Shown piece after piece: positions 56,163 through 64,000 of a stretch of DNA of 64,000 bases. The notes under the pieces were generated by a model. That model did not search any database. It was not told the origin of the DNA and was given only the letters and a program-made list of their open reading frames with translations. Within the stretch, counting starts at the first letter, position 1. Each line of letters starts with the position of its first letter. This DNA is from Paenibacillus sp. LHD-38. GTDB lineage: Bacteria; Bacillota; Bacilli; Paenibacillales; Paenibacillaceae. The stretch spans positions 117,958-181,957 of the forward strand of contig NZ_JAVIFU010000012.1 in assembly GCF_031157315.1 (NCBI RefSeq). The letters are read 5' to 3'. The position numbers and the translations under genes are program-made.

Positions 56163-57670
56163 AATCCGACTACGAAGCAGCGGCCGGGCTGATCGGTCTT
56201 GTCTCGAGACATGCCGACCTGCTGCTAAAGCACGCTGCTGATTCATCCGGAGAAACGCCTTTGTTTGTCAATGCGCTCGATTCGCATACGCTCGCACCGG
56301 TTAGCCACGATCCGGATCATGTGAACCGCGAGGCGCTGCTCGCAAGCCCAGCAAGCCAGTAGCGGTGGCTGAAGCTGCTTGGCGGTCTTTCCCGGCTGAC
56401 GGGCGATCCGGCGTACGAAGAGCAGGCGTTGTCGGTCTGCCGTTACCTTCTGCAAAGTCAGACGGATGGCAGCGGCCTGCTCTACCAGGGAGGACATACT
56501 GCTTACAACATAGAGAACCGATCGGTCGAATACGCAGGTGACAAATCGAAGGTGCACGAGCTGAAATTTCATTACCCGGATTACGAGCTCATGTGGAGGG
56601 CGGATCTGGTAGGAACAAAGCGCTACATCGAAGAAGCAATTTGGAATGCGCACATGCTGGATTGGTCGCGCCTTGATTTCAACCGGCACGGACCGTACGG
56701 CACTCCGCTTGGACCGTTATGGGAGCTAGAGTACAAAGGCGGGGACGTCTTCTTCTGGGGACGCGGGCTGACGTTCGTCAACGCCGGCAGCGACTTTGTA
56801 TTATGCGGCCGCTATGCTGGCGAAGCTGTCGGGCGATGAAACGCCGCTGGCGTGGTCGAAACGGCTGGCGCACCGTTACGTGGAGACGAGGCGGCCCGGC
56901 ATCGGCATCAGCGGCTACCAATTCAGCCAATCCGCAGCTTCCTGGTGCGACGGCCCTGCGGTACGGGGCGACCGGGCGCAGTATCAGGCTGGCGCTGCAC
57001 ATACCGAAAGGTCATACGGTCTATGAAGGGACGCTCTTCAAGCCGCGGCCCGTCGTGCAGCGGTGCCAAGCTGGCGATTGATGAGCAGGTCGGAGAAGCG
57101 GCGCAATGCTTCATCCGGTGGTCCTGCGAGGAAATGGCGGCTTGGGGGAGAAACGCCTACCGCCGTTCTGACAATTGCTTTGTTCCGATGCTGACGGACG
57201 GGTATCCGATCGAAGGGCTGACGCTGGATCGCAACGGCTATTTCGGGCCGAAAGGAACGGTTTTTCGGGTAATCCCTGCGGGTCCGGAGTTTTTCTGGAT
57301 GTACGCGGCCGGCTACCGGCTTTCGGGCGACCCGTTTCTATGGGAGATGGCGCATTCCGTCACCGAAGGGATGGGCCAAGGAGCTATCGGACTTCCCGGC
57401 GGCGAAACACGCATATGGAAGCCGCGGGAGGACAACGCCGATTACCGGATGCTTTACGGCCTGTTAGAGCTGTATAAGGCTACGAACGACCGCTTGTTTC
57501 TTTCCTTTGCCCGGCAGTCGGCGTCGCATTTGCTATCGAACGCTGCCATTAACGGCGCATTCGTATCGGGCGGAAGGATTCTGACCGACGCCCCCCTCCC
57601 CCTCGCACTGTTGCATCTTGCGGAAGCGCTGCTGGACAGACCGGGATCCGTTCCCGTCACGTGGAAGTAG
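56159..57670 (+). pseudogene. broken (alpha/alpha)-barrel pectin lyase/hydrolase-like gene
   Basis: One coding sequence is interrupted by an in-frame TAG at 56360 and by frame changes near 56800, 56980 and 57065. The pieces read on continuously: VSHDPDHVNREALL before the stop, LSRLTGDPAYEEQALSVCRY after it, then ELEYKGGDVFFWGRGLTF, LAKLSGDETPLAWSKRLAHR, LHIPKGHTVYEGTLFKPRP and finally IDEQVGEAAQCFIRWSCEEM to the end. Helix-rich repeats and the HDPDHVN-like start suggest an (alpha/alpha)6 or 7 barrel of pectate-lyase-like type. The start is GTG at 56159 overlapping the previous stop (GTGA). Several independent lesions argue for a true pseudogene. Confidence 0.75.
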
Positions 57671-57721
57671 AGGATGAACGACTAGGGTGACGGTATTTTC
57701 TCGAAAGTTGTGTTGTATTCC

Positions 57722-57775
57722 CCTATAGGAAAGGCGGTTTCGCCCTAAAAAAGGCAGCGGCTTTGTCATTATAAT
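57722..57775 (+). promoter_or_regulatory. CCTATA-type activator-dependent promoter 3
   Basis: CCTATAGG at 57722 and CCTAAAAA at 57744 are 22 bp apart. A perfect TATAAT starts at 57770, 26 bases after the second repeat, so the spacing equals that of promoters 1 and 2. It drives the solute-binding protein gene, with a leader of roughly 135 bases. The better -10 box may give higher expression, as expected for a binding protein. Confidence 0.7.
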
Positions 57776-57916
57776 TAGACTTGTCAACAGCATGAATCAC
57801 ATAGAGCCGTTCATTTGAAGGGGGGAAACGGCGGCCATTTATCAGCAGGAAAGACAGCGCTTACAATGGGGAAACGAAAATCTGAGGTTGATTAGAAAAG
57901 GGAGGAAATAATTATT

Positions 57917-59269
57917 ATGTTACGGAAAATGGTTTCAATGATGCTGTCCTTGTTCATGATTCTAACTGTTCTGGCGGCATGCTCCAGCAATTCCGGAGGT
58001 AATGCGGAACCCTCGCAGAGCGAGAAGCCTTCCGGGTCAGAAGCGACTGAAGGTTCCGCAGCCGGTACCGGCAATCCGGAGGAACTGAAAGCCGATTTGA
58101 CTTGGTTCGGCTTGACGAGCCCCGAACAGTTCGAGGAACGTTACGGCCAATATATTAAACAAAAATTCCCGGAAATCAATATCACTTATATCAACCAAAC
58201 GGACGAACGGAAATTGGAACAGGTCATCGCATCCGGCACGCAGATCGACATGTTCCTGTCGTCGGCCGGCGAATTGCGGGAAGACTATGTGCCGGCTAAT
58301 ATGGCTCTCGACCTCAGTTCGTTGATCGAGGCGCATGATGTCGATATCAGCACCATCGAGCCCACTTATTTGGAACCGGTCAAGATCGACGGAAAGGTAA
58401 ATCTGCTGCCGGTCAGCGACAATAAATTCGTTATGTATTACAACAAGGGGATCTTCGACCGATTCGGAGTAAAATATCCGTGGGACGGCATGACCTGGGA
58501 CGATGCGCTGGAGCTGTCCAAACAGATTACCCGCAATGAAGGCGGCAAGCAATATATCGGTCTGTGGATGTCGCCGAAGCACTATCTCCGCGTCGCCCAA
58601 AATTCGGCCGGTTTTATCGATCCGGCGACGAATATGGCGACCGTCAATAACGACCAATGGAAATTCATATTCCAGAATATTTTCTATAACTTCACCCGGG
58701 ATCCGGGAGTGCAGCAGCGAGCCAACGAGAAGTGGCTGGCGCATGCGGACTTCAATAAGGATTTCGTGGTCGGCATGTATGTCTATACGTCGGGTTGGAT
58801 GCAGAGTGCCGAGACTTCTCTCGCCATGGACTGGGATATTGCAGCCGTTCCGACCTTCAAGGATATGCCTGAGGTGAATACGCAGCCGTATGCTACCTAT
58901 GTAGGCATTTCGGCTCTTTCGAAAAACCAGGACACTTCCATGGAAGTGCTGAAATATCTGATATCGGAAGAGCACCAGACGACTATGTCCAAGAAAGGCA
59001 TGATTACGCCGCTTACGACGCAAACGGTGCGCGATGCGGCATTTGCCGAATATCCGTTCGCAGGCGAAAAGAACATCAAGGCACTCTACTACGGCAAGCC
59101 CGCTACTCCCCGCGTCCTTACGCAATACGACGAGATTGTCATCGAAAAGGCCTTAGACGAGGATATCGTCCGTGAAATTGCGAAGGGCAATCTCGACGTC
59201 AATACGGCGCTTCGAAGAGCGGAAGAGAATGCGAATAAGCTGATTCAGGAACAATTGGCGCAAAAATAA
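57917..59269 (+). CDS. lipoprotein extracellular solute-binding protein of an ABC sugar importer
   Basis: A 450-residue family-1 solute-binding protein. The signal peptide MLSLFMILTVLAAC ends in a lipobox (LAA-C22), so it is lipid-anchored outside the membrane. A Ser/Gly/Glu linker follows, then the ligand-binding fold (LTWFGLTSPEQFEERYGQYI; FVMYYNKGIFDRFGVKYPWD; ALSKNQDTSMEVLKYLISEE). It should capture oligosaccharides for import by an ABC transporter. No permease or ATPase gene lies in the window: a terminator and then GH genes follow, so it must pair with permeases encoded elsewhere. GGGAGGAAA lies before the ATG. Confidence 0.9.
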   Translation: MLRKMVSMMLSLFMILTVLAACSSNSGGNAEPSQSEKPSGSEATEGSAAGTGNPEELKADLTWFGLTSPEQFEERYGQYIKQKFPEINITYINQTDERKLEQVIASGTQIDMFLSSAGELREDYVPANMALDLSSLIEAHDVDISTIEPTYLEPVKIDGKVNLLPVSDNKFVMYYNKGIFDRFGVKYPWDGMTWDDALELSKQITRNEGGKQYIGLWMSPKHYLRVAQNSAGFIDPATNMATVNNDQWKFIFQNIFYNFTRDPGVQQRANEKWLAHADFNKDFVVGMYVYTSGWMQSAETSLAMDWDIAAVPTFKDMPEVNTQPYATYVGISALSKNQDTSMEVLKYLISEEHQTTMSKKGMITPLTTQTVRDAAFAEYPFAGEKNIKALYYGKPATPRVLTQYDEIVIEKALDEDIVREIAKGNLDVNTALRRAEENANKLIQEQLAQK

Positions 59270-59311
59270 CAAGCTTAAACGGCTGATGCCGTCCTTATGG
59301 GACAGCTAAGC

Positions 59312-59339
59312 AAGGGGGATGGGCGACCATCCCCTTTTT
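59312..59339 (+). terminator. intrinsic terminator after the solute-binding protein gene
   Basis: GGGGATGG, loop GCGA, CCATCCCC, then TTTTT. A compact and strong hairpin that ends the single-gene unit. Confidence 0.9.
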
Positions 59340-59479
59340 CCGTGCGAGGGGCGATTGAATTAGCAGCTTAGCCTTAACCGCATGATAAATCATCTCTTGC
59401 AAGCGACGGATCAATAAATAATCATAGGGGATTACGGTCCGGAGCAAAGGAGGGGCATTCGGCAAGCGAGTTCGATTGC

Positions 59480-59532
59480 CCTATAAATTCTTCGTTAACC
59501 CCGCTGAACAACTATAGCTTGGCCGATATACT
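59480..59532 (+). promoter_or_regulatory. CCTATA-type activator-dependent promoter 4
   Basis: CCTATAAA at 59480 is followed 21 bp later by CCGCTGAA, a weaker half-site. The -10 box TATACT starts at 59527, again 26 bases after the second site. So the proximal spacing is kept while the distal site is shifted by one base. It precedes the (alpha/alpha)6 GH gene by about 40 bases. The stretch 59340-59480 holds no recognisable gene. Confidence 0.6.
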
Positions 59533-59570
59533 AGTAATTGAGAAACCAAACGATTGGAGGTAGCTGTAGC

Positions 59571-61727
59571 ATGATCGACGAGGAGTTGAAGGCGGGGAGG
59601 AAGGCGCTGTGCACCGTCCCGGGAGGTCTTTTGCTCGGTCCTACGGGCGCGCGTTTATGGGCTGATTACGTTGAGGCCGCTCCAGGTTTTGTCGGCCGAT
59701 TCGACTTCATTCACAAAGTAAATATTCCGCTTCTTTTCACCATTACGGCTAACGGCCAAGCATACAATATGGAAACGGCCAAATCCGATTGGTATCCCAG
59801 CCAGCTCCGGCTCGCCTATTCCGACGACCGGATCGGCTATGAGGAGACGAAATTTATTACCTGGGAGGACTGCGCCGTTTCCTGCCAGACTTGGACGAAC
59901 CGGTCCGATGGAGAGCTGCTGCTGCGGGCGGCCGTGCCGTCCGGCTTTCAGGTTTGCGGCTCCGCAGGTCTGCAGGGCGGCTTCGATATCCCTTTTTACA
60001 GCTTTGACATCGATGCGTGCATCGTTGGGAGCGAGCCTTCCTTGTTGAGCGACGGCCTGAGGCTGCAGCCTGGTGAGACGAAAACGTTTATCGTTGCCGC
60101 GGCACTCGGAATCCGGTCGCTCGACAACAATGAAGCATTGATGAGCCTCGCATCGCGTTTCATCCGCAAGCCTGCAAGCCTTGATGAGACCGCATCCGGG
60201 CAACAGGCGGCGTACCAAGGATGGTTCGACGCAGCGCCGCGCTTCAAGAGCAACGATCCGGTGCTGGACAAAACGTGGACGTACCGGTGGTTCCTGCTCC
60301 GTCACAACATGGCCGATCCGCGTTACGGCTTGCTGCAGCATCCGCTGTTCTACGAAGGACGTTCCCATAAGAAGGACAAGCGCCCGTTCTCCAAGGGCGG
60401 GTGGGAGTTCAGCAAGCTGATCAATTTGTCCGTCCCGCTGCATCTGACGGACGCGAGGTGGCACCACGATCCCGCCGCCAGCATGGGAGCGCTGCGGAAC
60501 ATGCAGGAAACGCCTGCGGACAACGGCATGTACTGCTGTCTGACGGCGGATGAACGGATGCACTCCTTTGCCAATTATATCGGTTGGGCTGCTTACCGGC
60601 TGTTCCTCGTTCATCGCAACGAGAACGCAATAATGGAGGCGCTTCCAGGACTGAAAGCCCAGATTTCGAGCTGGCAGGAAGTGTACGGCAACGAACGGGA
60701 CGGTTTAATGACGGAATACTGGCATACCCGGACAGGGAAGGAATATCAGCCAAGCTATTGGTATTTCCACGATTATCCTCGCAATCCGAAGGATCCGGAA
60801 ACGTATACGCACGTGAAGCGGGTGGACAGAACCGTCTATCATTATCTTAACGCTCTCGGCGTGGCTCGGTTGTGTGAAAGCACAGGCGATCCGGAGTCGG
60901 TCAAATACCTGCAACTGGCAAATCGGATCAAAACCGATATATTGGAGAAGATGTGGGACGAAACGACGGCTTTCTTCTACGATCTGCATGATCAGACGGA
61001 TGAGAAGGCGCTTGTGAAAAATATCGTCGGCTTCTACCCGGCGTGGGCGGACATGCTTGACGACAGGCATGACGGTCTTGCCGCTCATTTGCTGGATCCG
61101 AACGAATTCGCCACGGCCTGCCCGTATCCGACGGTCTCGGCCGACAGCGTCGCCTATTCGAAGGAAGGCGGATGGTTCGGCCACTTTATTAAAGGACGCA
61201 ACGGCTGCATGTGGAACGGGCCCACTTGGCCGTACACGAACTCGATCGCGCTGGACGCGCTCGCCCGCGAGAGCAAGCGGCGCGGATATGTCTATAATGA
61301 AGCGTTCGCGCGCGGTCTGAGGGAATATTCGTTCCTCCATTTTCAGAACCGGGATTTGGACCGGCCAGGACTGGTGGAGCATTACAACAGCGGAACGGGA
61401 GAGCCGCTCAGCGACGAGCAGGAATACAACCACTCGTATTATATCGATCTGATCGTCACCCACGTAGCAGGGCTCTCCGTTGAATCCGATTGCCTCCGTC
61501 TCGATCCGCTCGATATCGGTCTCGATTATTTCGAGCTTGACCGGGTGAAAGCGGCGGGTCATGAGATTCGGATCACTTACGGCAAGCCGGGCCTCAGCAG
61601 GTATCCGAATGGAATAGAAGCAGGCTACCGGTTGTACCTGAACGGAAAGGCGGCCTTTGTATCGGATCGCCTGGCAGCTGCGACGGTGCCGCTGGAATTC
61701 ATGAAAGAACAACGGAAAGGTGTGTAA
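59571..61727 (+). CDS. (alpha/alpha)6-barrel glycosidase (GH63/MGH1-like)
   Basis: A 718-residue protein. An N-terminal beta-sandwich (about 1-215) is followed by an (alpha/alpha)6 barrel with features of the GH63/GH37/mannosylglycerate-hydrolase-like group: VLDKTWTYRWFLLRHNMADP, MTEYWHTRTGKEY, EKMWDETTAFFYDLHD, the NGPTWPYTNSIALDAL motif near the end of the barrel and EQEYNHSYYIDLI. Acidic residues in these motifs are candidates for catalysis. No signal peptide. The ATG at 59571 is preferred, with TTGGAGG upstream; an ATG at 59538 would coincide with the transcription start. The substrate is unknown; its regulation with the pectin genes suggests an oligosaccharide of the same polymer. Confidence 0.7.
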   Translation: MIDEELKAGRKALCTVPGGLLLGPTGARLWADYVEAAPGFVGRFDFIHKVNIPLLFTITANGQAYNMETAKSDWYPSQLRLAYSDDRIGYEETKFITWEDCAVSCQTWTNRSDGELLLRAAVPSGFQVCGSAGLQGGFDIPFYSFDIDACIVGSEPSLLSDGLRLQPGETKTFIVAAALGIRSLDNNEALMSLASRFIRKPASLDETASGQQAAYQGWFDAAPRFKSNDPVLDKTWTYRWFLLRHNMADPRYGLLQHPLFYEGRSHKKDKRPFSKGGWEFSKLINLSVPLHLTDARWHHDPAASMGALRNMQETPADNGMYCCLTADERMHSFANYIGWAAYRLFLVHRNENAIMEALPGLKAQISSWQEVYGNERDGLMTEYWHTRTGKEYQPSYWYFHDYPRNPKDPETYTHVKRVDRTVYHYLNALGVARLCESTGDPESVKYLQLANRIKTDILEKMWDETTAFFYDLHDQTDEKALVKNIVGFYPAWADMLDDRHDGLAAHLLDPNEFATACPYPTVSADSVAYSKEGGWFGHFIKGRNGCMWNGPTWPYTNSIALDALARESKRRGYVYNEAFARGLREYSFLHFQNRDLDRPGLVEHYNSGTGEPLSDEQEYNHSYYIDLIVTHVAGLSVESDCLRLDPLDIGLDYFELDRVKAAGHEIRITYGKPGLSRYPNGIEAGYRLYLNGKAAFVSDRLAAATVPLEFMKEQRKGV

Positions 61728-61730
61728 ACC

Positions 61731-62819
61731 ATGCAATTAACGGAACGATATAACGGTATTTTGAGTCCATCGGAGCAGGATCCGCAGCTGACGGAAGCGC
61801 TTCTGCCGATCCGGTACGAGCCCGACAGCCATTCGGCGAATTTGCTGGCTCTGGACAATGGCGACTTGCTTTGTGTTTGGTTCTCCGGAAGCGGCGAGGG
61901 CAACCCGGATACGAATGTGCTGCTGGCGAGGCTCCCTGCAGGCGGCGACCGGTGGGAGGAGCCGATGGAGATAGCGGCCGACCCGGCGCGCTCGGAGCAA
62001 AATCCGCTCGTCTTCCAAGCGCCGGACGGCAAGGTATGGCTTCTGCATACGTCTAACGAGCCCCATAACCAGCAGACCTCCAAAGTCGCCGGCCGCATCT
62101 CGGAAGACCACGGATATACTTGGGGGCAGCCTTTTGTACTGCATGAGGGCCCCGGCCTGTTTCTCCGCCAGCCTATTCTGGCGATGAGCAACGGGGAATG
62201 GCTGTTGCCGTGCTATTACTGCAAGCCGGGCGGGCATTACAGCGTCGTACTCCTTTCAGCCGACCAAGGAAAGACGTGGACGGAATTCGAAGTGCCGGGC
62301 AGTCTGCACCGCGTTCAGATGAGCGTAGTGGAGCTCGATGACGGGACGTTGTTCGCCGTCTACCGCAGCCGCCATGCCGACCGCATTTACAGCAGCGTCT
62401 CCGCGGATTTTGGAAGAACCTGGAGCGAGCCTGCGAAGACGTCTTTGCCGAACAACAATTCCTCTATTCAAGCGGCGAAGCTTGCCAGCGGCCATTTGGC
62501 GCTTATCTATAACGATTCCACGATGGAGAGAGATCAATACCGCTGGATCGAAAGAAATGGCGAATGGCACAAGAAGACGCTGCGGACGCCGCTCACGGTC
62601 GCTATCTCGGAGGATGGCGGAAAAACATGGCCATATGTAAAAAATATCCAGATGTCGGATCTCGAGCATCGGGAGAAGCAAACCGGCTATTCATATCCGA
62701 GTATTATGGGGACGGGGGACGGCAGCATTCACGCCGCCTATTCGTACCTGCGGAAGGCGATCAAGTACGTTCAATTTACGGAGGACTGGGTGAAGCAGAA
62801 CGGCAGGACACCCGTCTAA
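61731..62819 (+). CDS. sialidase-like BNR-repeat enzyme
   Basis: A 362-residue six-bladed propeller with four clear Asp boxes (S-x-D-x-G-x-T-W): ISEDHGYTWGQP, LSADQGKTWTEF, VSADFGRTWSEP and ISEDGGKTWPYV. An Arg-rich site (YRSRHADRIYSS) and LFLRQPILAMSNGEW resemble the BNR_2 sialidase group. It lacks a signal peptide. Sialic acid use is unlikely in this setting; hydrolysis of a ulosonic acid (Kdo/Dha-like) or lyase activity on uronic acids is possible. It starts three bases after the preceding stop, so both are one operon. A gap of 130 bases then leads to the AraC regulator gene. Confidence 0.72.
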   Translation: MQLTERYNGILSPSEQDPQLTEALLPIRYEPDSHSANLLALDNGDLLCVWFSGSGEGNPDTNVLLARLPAGGDRWEEPMEIAADPARSEQNPLVFQAPDGKVWLLHTSNEPHNQQTSKVAGRISEDHGYTWGQPFVLHEGPGLFLRQPILAMSNGEWLLPCYYCKPGGHYSVVLLSADQGKTWTEFEVPGSLHRVQMSVVELDDGTLFAVYRSRHADRIYSSVSADFGRTWSEPAKTSLPNNNSSIQAAKLASGHLALIYNDSTMERDQYRWIERNGEWHKKTLRTPLTVAISEDGGKTWPYVKNIQMSDLEHREKQTGYSYPSIMGTGDGSIHAAYSYLRKAIKYVQFTEDWVKQNGRTPV

Positions 62820-62893
62820 GCGAACGGCCATGAAATATTTTTTAGTGGACTCAACACATTTTGTAATCGCTTTAATTGAAAAGTTTTGATACG

Positions 62894-62899
62894 ATATAC
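62894..62899 (+). promoter_or_regulatory. probable -10 box of the terminal araC gene
   Basis: A TATACT box lies at about 62894-62899, after a TTTAAT-like -35 roughly 18 bases upstream, in the gap between the BNR gene and araC. No CCTATA repeats are seen here, so this regulator is probably not under the same activator control. Confidence 0.4.
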
Positions 62900-62952
62900 T
62901 GTACTGAAGTGTCCATGAAGTTCACCTACACACACTCGACTGGGGTGATTGT

Positions 62953-63837
62953 ATGAATTGGCGTGTCATCGAATTGAACGGGGACAGGTTTTTCAACCCT
63001 GAATTTGATATATTTATCAATCGCGAAGTAGAGTCGTTTTCACTATCGCAGCATACCCATGATTTTATTGAAATCAGCTATGTGGAGGAAGGCAGCGGGT
63101 ATCACTATATCGAGGATCAGATGATCCCGATCAAACGCGGCGATCTGTTTGTCATTCCGATCGGCACGTCGCATGTGTTCCGGCCGTCTTCCCGGGACAA
63201 GCAGCTTGTCATCTACAACTGCATCTTTCGGACGCGCCTGCTGGAGCAATTGAAATCCGTCGTCTGCGAATCGTCCATGCTGCACAGCTTTTTGTACGGC
63301 TCGCCGCCGTTCACTGTCAAGTGGCTTCAGTACCAGGACAAGTTCGACAAGTTTTTGTCCATCATGCACGGGATGTACAGGGAATTTCTGAAGAAAGGAC
63401 CCCGTTATGAATATTTGATGATGGGGCAGCTTATCCAGGTTCTAGCCATGCTGCAGCGCTACGAATGCGACGGAAGCCTCGTCTCAACGCCGACGAACAA
63501 CATGGATGACGCCATCCAGTATATTAACGATCACTTTGCCGCGAACCTCACGGTTCAGCAAGTAGCGGAGCGATCGTTCATTAGCCCGAGCCACTTTCAA
63601 CGTCTGTTCAAGAAAACGTCGGGCGTCACGTTCATGCAATATTTGCAAAATATCCGTGTCCAGCGCTGCTGCGAGCTGCTGAAATCGACCGAAATTTCGA
63701 TTCAGGAGGCAGCCAATCAGGTCGGCTACCAGGACATGAAGTTTTTCCATGCGCTGTTTCGCAAGAAGACCGGCATTACGCCGAGAGAGTATCGGCGAAG
63801 CACGCAAGATATGGATATGAAGCTGGCCTCAATATAA
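62953..63837 (+). CDS. AraC-family transcriptional regulator, candidate activator of the CCTATA promoters
   Basis: A 294-residue regulator. The N-terminal cupin (LSQHTHDFIEISYVEEGSGY; GDLFVIPIGTSHVFRP) should bind a sugar. The C-terminal double helix-turn-helix reads LTVQQVAERSFISPSHFQRL and ISIQEAANQVGYQDMKFFHA, ending with TGITPREYRRS. GGGGTGAT precedes the ATG. AraC proteins bind direct repeats of about 21-22 bp that reach the -35 box, exactly the pattern found at four promoters in this locus, so this gene is the best local candidate for the activator (inference). A terminator follows. Confidence 0.85.
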   Translation: MNWRVIELNGDRFFNPEFDIFINREVESFSLSQHTHDFIEISYVEEGSGYHYIEDQMIPIKRGDLFVIPIGTSHVFRPSSRDKQLVIYNCIFRTRLLEQLKSVVCESSMLHSFLYGSPPFTVKWLQYQDKFDKFLSIMHGMYREFLKKGPRYEYLMMGQLIQVLAMLQRYECDGSLVSTPTNNMDDAIQYINDHFAANLTVQQVAERSFISPSHFQRLFKKTSGVTFMQYLQNIRVQRCCELLKSTEISIQEAANQVGYQDMKFFHALFRKKTGITPREYRRSTQDMDMKLASI

Positions 63838-63841
63838 CGAA

Positions 63842-63882
63842 AGAAGCGCATTTCCCGGCGGGAGCGGCGCTTCTTTTTTTTC
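63842..63882 (+). terminator. intrinsic terminator after araC
   Basis: AAGAAGCGC pairs with GCGCTTCTT across a 17-base loop, followed by a T-run. The last 120 bases of the window after it show no recognisable gene. Confidence 0.85.
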
Positions 63883-64000
63883 TACGACAGCATAATCAAC
63901 TAACAATTAAGTAGATCCCATCTTTTCTCTAACTCGCTGAGGTAGCTTTCAGTATTGCGATTAAATTTTTTACGTAATATGACGTTGGTTAATCGCTTGT

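Overview
The window looks like chromosome of a Gram-positive, Paenibacillus-type bacterium (inference). The signs are strong AAGGAGG-type ribosome binding sites, frequent TTG and GTG starts, a pentose-phosphate operon with Bacillales-like proteins, a Gram-positive class D beta-lactamase and a very large set of intracellular glycoside hydrolases (GH) controlled by AraC-type regulators. Base composition changes by block. By eye, about 1-7.5 kb and 10.4-28.6 kb are moderate in GC, while 7.6-10.3 kb and 28.7-63.8 kb are clearly richer. No tRNA, rRNA or CRISPR array was seen.

Region by region: (1) 1-6.1 kb holds zwf (3' end only), tkt, tal, pgi and gnd, a compact operon for glucose-6-phosphate oxidation and pentose-phosphate recycling. 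A bidirectional terminator separates it from a LysM membrane protein. (2) 7.6-10.3 kb is a GC-rich island with a class D beta-lactamase, a small membrane protein translationally coupled to it, and a divergent MocR-type regulator. (3) 10.5-14.1 kb carries a YfcE-like phosphoesterase, YrdB with three palindromic operators, and a PhyH dioxygenase / sugar isomerase / AraC module. (4) 14.2-15.1 kb is decayed DNA with an IS256-family remnant. (5) 15.2-28.3 kb is an acid-sugar region: a PrpR-like regulator, DUF1537 kinase plus PdxA2, a GH127-like enzyme, an Asp/Glu racemase-like protein, a RuBisCO-like protein (RLP), a second DUF1537 kinase, and GlcD plus GlcF. A group II intron tail follows.

(6) 28.8-62.8 kb is a pectin-type glycan locus. 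It encodes GH106-like, GH43-like, GH78, two GH2, GH42, two GH95, GH28, two BNR propeller enzymes, an (alpha/alpha)6 enzyme, a 910-residue enzyme of unclear family, a broken lyase-like gene and a lipoprotein solute-binding protein. An AraC-type regulator closes the locus. The glycoside hydrolases show no signal peptide, so imported oligosaccharides are probably trimmed in the cytoplasm.

Two observations link the parts. Four promoters in the GH locus share a CCTATA direct-repeat architecture at a fixed distance from the -10 box, which defines a local regulon. The RLP / DUF1537 / GlcDF set matches the known logic of 3-oxo-isoapionate-4-phosphate cleavage, where an RLP releases glycolate. Apiose is a branched sugar of rhamnogalacturonan II, so the acid-sugar region and the pectin locus may serve the same plant polymer. 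That link is inference.
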